A stretch of DNA of 64,000 nt from Ulota crispa (lineage: Eukaryota > Streptophyta > Bryopsida > Orthotrichales > Orthotrichaceae). Under the pieces are notes generated by a model. It was not told where the DNA came from, did not search any database, and saw only the letters and a list, made by a program, of their open reading frames with translations. The DNA lies in NCBI GenBank assembly GCA_963920765.1, contig OY987246.1, forward strand, positions 19,526,868 through 19,590,867, given 5' to 3'. This document shows, piece after piece, positions 23,256 to 33,934 of this stretch (its first letter is position 1; every line of letters begins with the position of its first letter). The translations under genes and the position numbers were made by a program.

Positions 23256-23659
23256 TTAAAGTAGCAGCATCCATAACCGTTGCGTCCCCATGCCCGTCAC
23301 TTGACAGTGGCAAGGCTAATCAATAAACAAACAAATGGTTGTGGGTGAATGAGTGATGACTATGGGCGATGAAGTGATGGTTGTGAGTGACTAGCATGAG
23401 GTTTTGAATACCCATCTCACTATTTAAGATCAACAAGCCTTGTGATTAGCGTCTCTTACACATGGTTCTTACAATTTCAGTGATTTTGGACTTTGAAAAA
23501 TCTTTGTAAACAAATACTTGCAGTTCGAACTTTGAAATTGATGCCAATATTTTTGATTTCCATTTCTTAATTCACAATAATTTTTTTTTTTCAAAGTTAG
23601 TCAATTGTTTTACCTACTCCAAAACCCTTATTTCCATGCTTATGGGTGCGCCTACCTTA
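23256..23659. mobile_element. MITE of the 400-bp TAAGGTAG family, copy 1
   Basis: The left end TTAAAGTAGCAGCATCCATA and right end TATGGGTGCGCCTACCTTA form imperfect inverted repeats. The interior is shared with 49727-50119 (same orientation) and 55298-55696 (reversed). Confidence 0.8.
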
Positions 23660-24006
23660 CAGCGTGCTGACAAACCAAGAGGCTGGTGGCTGCCCAGGCA
23701 ATTGAGAGTTTCACCTCACCCTGCTGCGCAATTAAAGAGAGTAAGTTACCATGTCCTTGCCTTGCCTTGCCTGGTGCTGTAGGCCACAATGAATGGGTGC
23801 ACTTCCCAAATCTCTGTCGCAAGGTCACGCATTCTCGACATGCTCTCAACCTCAACATTATAATGGCATGCTTTAAAAGTAAGCACAAAAGTACAAGGAT
23901 TCAAGCACCTTGGTTTCCTGCACATACGAGTTTGTAAAGTCAGCGTGGTAAAGCTCTCGTTTTTCACCCGCCCAAAAATGTAAGAGTTTAAATATCTATC
24001 TAAGGT

Positions 24007-24335
24007 AAGGTAGGAGGCTCATAAATGGAGCATCTAAGGGCTGAAACTGAATTTTGGGTACTCGAAACTCTTTGAAATGATTTTTTAGTAAAGTTTTCCT
24101 AAAAGAAGAATTGGCGTCTAATTCAAGTTGTTTCATTTTTTTTGGAACTTCGTGGAATTGGTTATGAATAATTGAAGTGTAAAGGTCATAGGGCTCTAAA
24201 ATGGAGCACCTTCTCAAATGTACATGACTTGTACATTGTTGAAGGGTTATGAAAAATAATATGTATAAAAAGAGTACATTTGAGGAGGTGCTCCATTTTA
24301 GAGCATGCTCCAAATTAGAATATCCTATCTCAATC
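24007..24335. mobile_element. MITE of the AAGGTAGGAGGC family, copy 1
   Basis: It starts AAGGTAGGAGGCTC and carries the family signature GGGCTGAAACTGAATTTTGGG, then an internal hairpin built on GTACATTTGAGGAGGTG and its complement. Copies lie at 37512-37841 (reversed), 40230-40540 and 52085-52214 (partial). Confidence 0.75.
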
Positions 24336-24978
24336 GGTTCTAAAATAGTTTGGTTATTTTGAACTAACCATATATGGCCACAAAAACAATGCACAAAGGT
24401 TCTTAAATGGTTCACATTTTTTTATGTTCAAAAATTGTACTTGTGCATGCATTGTTTTTGAACCTCAAGAGAGTGACATGAGCTACCATTAAGTGTGCTT
24501 ATTGGCAATGATTGTGTTGAGTTTTGTCTTTCAGTAAAATATAGATATATGTCATACTAAAATAAATGAAAACATGTTCTCAATCATGATTTGAGCATTG
24601 GAATATATGGAATGGGTGCTTGTACGTTTTAAGAGCCTTATTGGAGCATTCTTGACTTTGTAGTGGTTGCTTTTAGGACTCATGTGCTCCATTTACAAGC
24701 CGCCTTTGCATCATGAATGCTACCACCTATGATCAAGAATAGATACCTATGCACCTTTTGCTTTAATAAAGTGTAGTTAATTCATACCAACTCAAAAAAA
24801 ATCAATTTAAATGGCCATAGAACTGTTTCTTCTTTGACTTTCCACCAAGAAATTTTTCAAATTGCAAAATTGGCTTGATTTTTGCACAGATGCATCTTTC
24901 CCTTAGATGGTCAATTTACAAGCCAACTACCTTATCAAGAGATTGATTTTGAGAATCTTATATTTGCATTTGTATTCA

Positions 24979-25123
24979 CACACGTAAAAAAACAAGTCCA
25001 CAATGACTAAGTGACAATGACTAAACCATGACTGTAAAGTCATTTTACACTCACTTTGTAGTTGTTGTTTAGTCATTGCAATCATTGTCAGTTAGTCATT
25101 GTGGACCCGTTTTTTTAGCTGTG
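24979..25123. mobile_element. CACTA-like MITE with TCA target duplication
   Basis: The 145-bp element begins CACACGTAAAAAAACAAGTC and ends GACCCGTTTTTTTAGCTGTG. The ends form inverted repeats of about 30 bp that continue into CACAATGACTAA. Direct TCA trinucleotides flank it (24976-24978 and 25124-25126). A 3-bp duplication and a CAC start are CACTA hallmarks. Confidence 0.8.
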
Positions 25124-25147
25124 TCAAAAACCTTGATTTAGTTTAGA

Positions 25148-25442
25148 ATTACACTAAATAGTGCATTTAGGTTGCCTTAATAATTAGGTTGTCTTACCTT
25201 GGAAAGTTACCTCATGACTCATTGCTTGGTCACTTGAAGACACATACAACTCTTTAGAAATTATGATTTCACATGATTTATGTTAGTTTTCTTTTTGCAA
25301 CTTTGTTGTTATTGACAAGCCTTTTAAAAAAATTGTTACAATAGTTATTGATAAAAATAACCATAGTACTAGTAAGTATTTATATAGCTCAGTTTGCTGA
25401 GAAATTAGTGCCGAGCAACCGAAATGAACTATTTAGTGTAGA
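25148..25442. mobile_element. MITE with CTACACTAAATAGTGCATTT ends, copy 1
   Basis: The inverted ends are ACACTAAATAGTGCATTTAG and its degraded mirror TATTTAGTGTAGA. The interior (GGTTGTCTTACCTTGGAAAG, CTCATGAC) matches 55005-55295 in the same orientation. Confidence 0.75.
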
Positions 25443-25664
25443 AGATGCAATTTACCAACTCCAACACAGGGGTTAGTTTTACCCTTGTTTACGAAAAAAT
25501 AGATAACATTTTTCACCATGTCCCCTCAAACTTATATGTGCAATACACCAAACCATGTTGGGTCTGCCGCCTTAGGGCATCATTAATCCAGCAATCTAAA
25601 CGACTCACTAAGTACATTACTGTATTTTGCTTAGTGTAAGATCAAACAGTAGGATGATTGTTGT

Positions 25665-25997
25665 TGGAAGCGTACGAAGAAAATATTTAAAGAAATACAA
25701 GAATATATATGGTTTTGGATATTGGATAGCCAAATCAAAGCCCATCGAAAACAAGCTAAAAGACATAAGAAACGGCAAACATGCTTAAAAGAAAATCCAT
25801 GGTAATGGCGTGACAAAGTTTGATAATTTGGTGTGCCATTATCATCCATTTCTTTTTTAAGCATGATTTGTCATCTTTATTTGTTTTTAGCTTGCTTTCA
25901 ATGTGCTCTATTTTGGTTATCCAATTTTTATATCCATACATTAGTGTGTTTATTTCTTGGTTTATTTAAATATTTTTTTAATATGCTTTCAAACATG
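25665..25997. mobile_element. Foldback element
   Basis: Arms of about 115 bp (25665-25775 and 25878-25997) are imperfect reverse complements, as in GAAAATATTTAAAGAAA against TTTATTTAAATATTTTT and GAAAACAAGCTAAAAGAC against TTTTTAGCTTGCTTTC. A loop of about 100 bp separates them. Confidence 0.65.
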
Positions 25998-26272
25998 GTA
26001 ATCACAAGTTTTAAATTTACACAATGCAAAAGGTAGTGATACGTTTAGTGAGTTTTTTGAAGTGCTCATTGGATTGATGATGCTCATAGGTTCACCTTTG
26101 TGTGGTCAAAGCTTTGGAAACATGTTGTGTATTTAGAAAAGTCAAGGCATCATATTCAGTGAAGGTGGAACATTGGAAGGTTGTCCTCCTATGCATGGAA
26201 GGACTTTGCACTTTAAAGGTTGTTGATCTTACAAAACTTTGATAGTGCTTGGAAAAGTAGATTTCCTTGTCT

Positions 26273-27294
26273 TTAACCCTTGAGCGCCCCAGTGATAGTA
26301 TATTGTTGCTGGGGCTCCAAATGCCTATTTGAGGAACTAGATTTAATTTTTTGATCTTACTATAAACTACAATTATGAAGGCATTCAAGTTGTCCATGCC
26401 AATGGAGTAATGACAAGGAAAGTCATATGTTGTACAAGTGCTGCAAGAGATTTGATTGGGTGAAACACCATATTGGGCGTGATGGCAAGCAACATTTTAC
26501 ATGCTGCAACTAGTCAATATCCCTTGCAAGCTTTGTTGTGTGTGCTTTGTGATAATGGGGAAGTTGTTGGCAAGGGTTCAAGCATGTTCTAAACCCTTAT
26601 TATGGCAACCATCACCAACTGTGCCAACTAGTCATTGTTTTTTGTGCAATAGCAATTTGAAGCCCTAAAACTTGACATAAAAAGAAGTATCGTCATATTC
26701 ATTAAATTGGGTCAAAATGTACATTTTGGGACTTCTAATGGTTTGGGGTGATCACACCAAACCAAGCTCCAGCGTTTTTTTGGTACACGTGCCCTCACCT
26801 AAGAGGAGGAATTTGTGAGGGAAAAAATCTTAGTGGCTCAGATTGAATATGATACTTTTGAGTCTAGTTTGAGGTAATTTTTTGGGTTTAAGGTGGAGTA
26901 CAAAATGGTACCTCCATTTTTCCCAATTTAATAAATATGGTGTTAAGTACAATTTTCAATAATTTACAAGTGTGTGCATTCACATCTAATCTTACTCCTC
27001 ACAAAATTTAAGACAAATCAAGGGCTTATAGAATTTTGTAAAAATCATCAAATAGCAACTACCTACCAAAAACTAAGATTTTGTCATCACATGTTGTTTG
27101 ATCAAATGTTATAATCTCCCATCTCCCACAGTCAATTGTTCCCAAAACTTACAAACCATTTTTTGTGGGTACTCCACTATTTTCAAGGGTCACTTTTTGT
27201 TAATCATCTGATTGATTGAGATACAATGCATCAAAGTTGTCAATATCCAAAAACCTTGATTTTGGTGAATATGGCTTGGGCGCTCAAGGGTTAA
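26273..27294. mobile_element. TTAA-flanked, CCC-ended element (1.0 kb)
   Basis: TTAA at 26273-26276 and at 27291-27294 flank inverted ends CCCTTGAGCGCCC and GGGCGCTCAAGGG. This is the layout of piggyBac-type elements. The interior is non-coding and contains a nested MITE at 26690-26943. Without that insertion the element would be about 750 bp. Confidence 0.75.
26690..26943. mobile_element. CACCATATTTGTT-ended MITE, interior type a (nested)
   Basis: Ends TCGTCATATTCATTAAATTG and CAATTTAATAAATATGGTGTT are inverted repeats. AAGTA directly precedes and follows the element. Interior landmarks are GTACACGTGCCCTCACCT and GGTTTAAGGTG. Relatives lie at 52322-52590, 52815-53063 and 56445-56705. Confidence 0.75.
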
Positions 27295-28482
27295 GATTGT
27301 TTGCACAAACTTGTGCAATTTGGAATATAAATTGTTTGAAATTTTTGAAAATATTGGTTATTTCTATCTTAAATATTGTCATTATTTTTTATGTGCATAA
27401 TTTTGTAATTAAAAAGTTTTCCAAATTTCCTCTTTGCTCTTTCCAACTAAGAAATAAGTCATGTGCATGATTACAAGCCCAAGCGCAAAACTACCAAGCT
27501 TGGTGATGGTTGTGGATGTGGACACCTATTCCTTGAAGGAAATCTTGTTTAGTAAAAAAACCAAGAAAGGTTCAAAACATCCATTGCGCCAACAAGAGAT
27601 GACTACTAAACAAGAGCATTTCTTAGTGTCTTATTATATTGTCTCATAAAGTTCAAAGAACCAAGTTACATTGCTCCAAAACTAGTCTTTACGTATTTGA
27701 GCCTAAAAATTTATACCTTCTTGAACAAGAAAGTCTTGGGTTCAATTTGGTTACACCATTGAGAAGTAATTTGAAACTTCATGATTCTTTTGCAAACAAG
27801 ATCCACAAAAGTAAATATGCTCAAAGAATCTAAATCCTTTTGCAATTGCCAACAAGATATAACAAAATTAAGCATACTCACTAATAGAAACTGTGCTTTG
27901 GTCTGGTTGGATTAATTTAACTTCTAAAACCAATTGTTTCATCTCTTATTTTGAAACTTAGAAAAAGAAACATTACAAATAACAGTTCAAATAAATAATT
28001 TGATATTGAAGATCATATAGATAAGGAATTTTGAGTTACGATTTGAAATTTTATCCTCTACTACTATTACTAACACTCATTAAATAAAAAATTTACATTT
28101 TAAATCCAAATTTCTTCTTGGAACCTTTATGCCCTAGACTCCTAGCCATTGAAAATTATAGATATTCTTAGTGCAATGAGTTAGGAATCATAAAACCTAA
28201 TCATGGGTGCTATTTACAAAGAAATGGAGAATTTATTGCATTACTTGTGAAACTCATTTTTTAAAGTCACTTTTGAACTACCAAAAATGTACGTAATTAG
28301 GGACTATCTTTCAACTTTTGGTGTATGAATCTATAATATATAACAATTTTAAGGATTTACACCATTCAAGTGTTATTAGCAAGTGCAAAAACTAAAGAAA
28401 GTATAGATAGAAGAAAAGTTCATCTCTTGGAAACCAAATAGTACACAACATATTTGTTGTTTACAAAATGGATTGTAGAGCC
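27295..28482. other. Intergenic AT-rich DNA
   Basis: No gene or repeat partner was recognised. Confidence 0.5.
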
Positions 28483-29133
28483 TTAACCCCAAAACAATTA
28501 TGAGGACAGAATGTGTCCTTGACCAAATTTTGAAGTTAAGTAAAACCTTACCAAACTATTATTTTAGTAATTTATATTTCTGAAAAGTTCTTTTTGAAGT
28601 TTAGTATTAGCCTCAACAATAAAATTTTGCAAATGATTGATTATAATTTTTCTATTCAAGATTTTGTGCATGGATGTCCATTGCAATCTTGAGTTTTTGT
28701 AATGTTGAGGGCTCTTTGGAGTGAGCCTCACAAACGGTAGATCTTTGAGAAAAAATCACATTAGAAAATCATTTAAAAAATTGGAAAGTAGATTTTGAGA
28801 AGTCATAAACTGATTGGGTTATGCATGTTAGGTCCTTTAACTTCATGTTTTTTTGGTGACCAACTTTTTAAATTTGACTTGTGAAAAGAAGCTTGAAAGA
28901 TTTCAAATCCTTTAATAGTTTTAACACCCTCATGATCAAACATTATAATTTTTCAATCCATAAGAGACATTGTTGTGTTTTCTTTTGTAATGAGATCTCT
29001 AACATGTCTAGTTTGATTTTATACGGTTACAATTCAAAAAAAACTGATACAACTTTTCAAAATGTTGGCTTTTTGTTCAAATTAGAGTAGATTCCTAGAA
29101 GCTCATGAATTTCCAAGGTTGTCTTGGGGTTAA
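28483..29133. mobile_element. TTAA-flanked, CCC-ended element (651 bp)
   Basis: TTAA followed by CCCCAAAACAA at the left is mirrored by TTGTCTTGGGG followed by TTAA at the right, allowing one gap or mismatch. The interior is AT-rich and non-coding, unlike the other TTAA-flanked elements. Confidence 0.6.
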
Positions 29134-29589
29134 ACATCAATTTTGGTAAAATGGCAATATGCCATTAATTTGGCTCAATTTAGGCTGTTGAACTTAAACA
29201 TTTCATCAATAAATTTTCTTGATTGTGAATTAAAATCAAACCATTGTGAAGATCGTATCATTTCTTTTAGCACATGATTGCTGCCAGCTTAATAAATTTG
29301 TTACACCAAAAGAGAGATACCTCAAATTGTGTTGGATAAATTGCCTCTAGAGGAGAGAAGAAGTTTAGACTTTCTTGTTCTATTGAGAAGGACATGGTTT
29401 GCCCTAGTGGTTTTGCAATAGAATTTAAATTGGAATCATTTGTATTAAAGAAGAATAAAGAAATCACAAGTCAAACTATAAAAAGTCAACATTTTAAACC
29501 AATGCAAAAAAATATATTTGTTGTAAAATACTCTCAAAACATTTGCGTTACAAATCCAACATTGCACACTTCATATGCTCCTCTTATCA

Positions 29590-29772
29590 TGTAGTGATGC
29601 TTGGATAAGGTTAACTTTGTAAGAAAAACGTTTGAATAGTGATAGGGTCCCATTTTTTCTTGTATTTTTGGCCTATTTAAATAGGATGTTTGATTCTAGT
29701 GAATGCTTAGAAGTTCTTGTCAATATTTTTTTCTTGCTTGAGGCATTGACCTTATCCAAGCATCATTACAGT
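29590..29772. mobile_element. Small MITE, GTGATGCTTGGATAAGG ends
   Basis: GTAGTGATGCTTGGATAAGG at the left is mirrored by CCTTATCCAAGCATCATTAC at the right, around about 140 bp of unrelated AT-rich sequence. No second copy was seen in the window. Confidence 0.55.
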
Positions 29773-29942
29773 GAGTTGCTATTAAACCTTGTAAAATGTG
29801 ATATTGGATATACGGATGCTATTGTTTAAAATATGACGTTGAATGTTGTGTAAAATCATCAACAATTATTGTATTAATCAGCTTACTAGGAGCCCAACGT
29901 GCATAGTCAATGAACGCCCAAAAACTAAATTTGCCTCAGTTA

Positions 29943-30856
29943 TTAACCCCTAAAAAACCAAGCATTGTTTTCACCAAAAACTCTTCAAAACTGCTATTTT
30001 TAGAGCATCAATCAAATTTGAAAACAAATTTTTTTTATGTATATGTAACCATAGGATCCTATAGTAGGATAGTTTTGGAAGACTTAGAAAAAAAAATCAG
30101 AATTTTTCACCTTGTGGATTGGAAGATAGAATGGTTTGAATATTCAAAATGTCTTGTGAAAAATCGAGCAACTACCATTCAAAAGGTGAAATTCCTATGG
30201 AAAAATAGGCCGTGTGGGTGGTGCTTATCTAGATCCCTTATTTCACCTAAGTAGGGTACATGTCAAAAAAGTATTAAGCTATTTAGAATTATACAACGTA
30301 TGGGAAATAAACAGTAAGTAAAAAGAAGTAGAGAATGATTAAAATCACAAAATTGTTAAGAATTTAATATGAAAATTAAAAAATGCCAATCCCAACAGTC
30401 ATAATGTTGTAATAAACAATTTACATCCTTTGGTTGTGTTTTATTCCCAAAACAATGAAAAGTAAAATAAAGGGCTTCAAAGTTTTTTTTAGAGTATAGA
30501 ATCCATAACTGCCCGCAAACAAAAATGCCTCAAAACATTTGTCTCATTGATCAAAATGGAATGATTCAAAGCTTTCCACTTTCACATAAATCTCATAAAC
30601 CAATTTGATTTTTTGATTTTAAAAAAATGATTTTTAAAACCTACCTAGACTGCTTGTTGAGTGAAAAAAACAACATATTAGGCCATATCTTCTTATTCAT
30701 ATTTCCCAATGTCATGAAATTTAGTGCATATGAAAGATAATCCTTGTTCCCACATTTTCTTAGAATTTCAACCTAAAATATGAAAATCTCCAATTGCATG
30801 TACTTGACCAAAATCACTATGTTGCTAAAAAGGGGGCTTGGTTCTTTAGGGGTTAA
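29943..30856. mobile_element. TTAA-flanked, CCC-ended element (914 bp)
   Basis: TTAA plus CCCCTAAAAAACCAAGC at the left and GCTTGGTTCTTTAGGGG plus TTAA at the right form 17-bp inverted repeats with one mismatch. The interior has no recognisable coding region and differs from the other members. Confidence 0.75.
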
Positions 30857-31227
30857 AAAACCCCAAATAATTAAAATTTCAAAATAATAATTCTCAATTT
30901 TTTTGTCTCATTGGTTTGTAACTAACGTTCATTAATGATTAATCTACTAATCTATCTATATCTCATATATGTAAAAGAATCCAATATTGGATGAAAAAAA
31001 GAGAGTTTTGGTGCAACCATGAGTTGTATTCCATGCATGTAGGAGTGTACAATAGTTTAACAAGTATAGACCTAAAAATAGAGTGGAGGTACCTTAACAA
31101 TTAGAGTACAGCACAAGCTTGACTAAAGTAAAATTTGGATGTCTACTAAAAAATAGAGATAGAGTATAATACAAGTTTCACTGAAGTAAAATACAAGTTT
31201 AACCACATGTGGCATGAGGAGATGTCA

Positions 31228-31390
31228 TGGGGGCAAGGGGGCATGGGATTGCATGGAGTTTTGGGGGGCATGGGATTGCATGGAGTTTTGGGGGGCATGG
31301 GATTGCATGGAGTTTTGGGGGGCATGGGATTGCATGGGATTTTGGGGGGCATGCAGTAATGGGGGCATGTGATTGCATGGGGTCATGGAG
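31228..31390 (+). repeat. G-rich minisatellite, 27-bp unit
   Basis: Four to five tandem copies of a 27-bp unit (GGCATGGGATTGCATGGAGT, then TTTGGGG), nearly identical at the start and drifting towards the end. The plus strand carries many runs of four to six G. Confidence 0.9.
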
Positions 31391-32337
31391 GGCACATTTT
31401 GTGATAAGATTGCTATTGCACAAATTGTTTATTGCAAGGATATTTTTGTTGCCTTTGTTGGTACTACATATACATAAACTAGTGAATATAGATAAGTTGA
31501 TGATTACATATCATGAGTGAATTTGGTTTTAAAAAAGTTAACTTTTGGGCACAAATAGTACTTGTGTGAATTATTGCAAGTAGTTTTCAGTTGTTTTAGC
31601 TATGGCTGTTGAATTTTCTCCACCTTTCAGTGTAAACCCACTTTACTTTTACTTTATTACAAAGTCCCTAATTTTTTAAGGGTTTCGAATTATGCTAGAA
31701 AGCGAAATAAGCGAAGAGCGCAGCAATAAAACAAACAAATTATACATGGATTTTTTTCTGGGTAGTTCTGAGGCCATGTCGTGGAGGAAGTTATTAAGTA
31801 ATCAAGTGGTTAGCAATGATAGATTTTAATCCATTGTCCTCTATGTGCTTTGTTCTGGTTCCTGTTGCCCTTGCCTTGGAACTTGGAAGAGAGACACAGC
31901 CAGTACTCAATGGCTCAGGAACTGGCATGTGCTTGGCTTGAATCAGAGTTGGTTTTCACGAAAGAGAGTTTTATAACGAACAAAAACAATTACCGTTTTC
32001 ATGATTCTTGACAACACTTCCTTGTGTTTTTTATCTTAAATTTTTGGAATGTTTGTTGGAATGAACCTGCTATGAGGCTACGGCAGGTGTTATGTAAATG
32101 CAGTGATATGACTAGCGGTTTACAATTATTTATTCTATTTATTTCTTTGGAGTGGCGGCAACTCCTTCAGCCTGAAGTACAGTACTTTGCATGTACAGAG
32201 AGGTGGGAAGTAAATGCGAGCAAGTTAGAGTTTACAATACCGTGGAGCTGATGAGCCTTCACTGACCACTTGACAGAGACTCAGGACAGCGCTACAATAC
32301 TGCAACTACTCCTCCAGTCCTCCTCCAGTCCTCCCAC

Positions 32338-32571
32338 AACAACAGCAGCAGCAGCAGCAGCAACACCAGCAACACCAGCAACAGCAACTCCAGCGACACC
32401 AGCAACAGCAACACCAGCAACACCAGCAACAGCAACACCAGCAACACCAGCTACAGCAACACCAGCAATACCAGTAGCAACAGTAGCAGCAGCAACAAGA
32501 GAGCTGTTGGGGGTGCCAGGATGTCCTCCGCAGGCCACACACGAGTCAGCTCTCAGACTGTGCCGCAGGGG
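32338..32571 (+). other. Probable 5'UTR exon of the remorin gene with (CARCAC)n repeat
   Basis: A CAG/CAA/ACC-rich array (32338-32495) in locally GC-rich DNA is followed by a consensus splice donor, GGG|GTAAGTT, at 32571/32572. A good acceptor (GACTTGTTTTAG, ending 33922) lies 12 bases upstream of the remorin ATG. Together they suggest a 5'UTR intron of about 1.35 kb. The transcription start and the exon's left end are unknown. The rest of 31391-33922 shows no other gene and probably holds the promoter and this intron. Confidence 0.45.
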
Positions 32572-33934
32572 GTAAGTTATCATCAACTGTAACCGAGTTA
32601 AAGAAAACTATTCGGTACTCCAGGAGAACCAAACTCCAGAACAAAAGGAAAAAACCAAAAACGCACAGCAAAATAAGAATCTAACTTTTTTACAATTCTT
32701 AAATAACTTAGTTGCTAGCTTAGCAGTCGGTGCTAAGCTTACTTGAACTCCACCTCGATTCTTGCATCCTCTTCACAAAACTGCAAAAAACCAACTCGTA
32801 GTGCAAGTGACAGCCCGGTGAGTGGCGACCGTTGTGGCCTGGTGTGATTACTTGAAGCTTTTTGTAAGCAGGAGTTCTCTAGTGAAGGCATTCCTCTTTA
32901 GCTGCTGCTAAGCTTAGTCTGAGTTTGGCTGCTTTCTTTTCTAGTGCATGTAGACTTGTTGCTACTTTGCCTTCCAGCTTGCCACGACATGGATATGGAC
33001 ATGGACTGGTTGACGTGAAGTCGAGTTGGAGTACTAGCTGAGTGAATGAGCTTCGTTCTGAGCCGGATATTGCTACTCCTGTCTCGTGACACGGTCTATG
33101 TTGCAGTTATTTTAAAGTTCCGGACGAGTATTAGAGCGCATGAACTGCGAGAATTTTGGTACGAAATGCAGGAACTGACATGCATGCGCCAGACAATGAG
33201 AGCTGATTTTTCTCTCATGACTCGACTGCACCGATGCCATCGTAGCTATGAAAGCAAAGTCTGAATTTGCAACAGCGGCACCTTCACGGGACGACCTGAA
33301 ACTGGTCATGCACCGAGAGCAGCAGTAGTACTAGTGCCAGTTTTTTGTGTGCAGAGATATATGACATAACGTTGCCAGTGATCAAAGTAGACTCTCATTC
33401 GTTTTGCTTATAAGGCTTAGTTTCAACAATGCGAACGAAGACTGGTTGCACACATTCTTTGCAGCAATCCTGAAAAGGTACAACTGCCTCAACACGTCCA
33501 TTCAAACTTGGGGCTGATCAATCAACGGAACTTAAGTAGAAGTGTGCCACGTTGTAGTAGCTCTTTGAGTGTGGAAGAATTGAAAGCTAGAGACTACTCT
33601 AGTAGTGCAGTAGGGATATGAGACGTCCACTTCGTCATTGAAAGCTGCCTGATTTGGGGAGATTGTTGCACTTGCAGAGTCCATCGTTTCAATTATTTTC
33701 CCCATTCTGGAGGTTCGAATGTGGCGATGGCATCCTGAAACATTGATAAAGTCTTCAGAGGTAGTTTGCAAGTGGTAGCGAGTATTGGGGAAAAGCCAAG
33801 TGACTCTGCGGACAGTCACGTCCTTTGCAGATGGTCAGTGTACTGCAGGTTGAGAACTGAAGAAATACAGCTCGGACTCAAAATTAGTTGGACCTGGTCA
33901 ACACAATATAGACTTGTTTTAGGTTTTCTCTGAA

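Noticed and set aside
31146-31520. MPPKTPCNP-type repeat protein and its opposite-strand partner
   Set aside because: Translation of the 27-bp minisatellite, with no splice or start context.
32270-32586. Thr/Pro/Ala and Val/Gly/Ala repeat proteins around the CAG/CAA array
   Set aside because: No ATG start on the plus strand, pure repeat composition, and a splice donor right after it. Better read as leader sequence.
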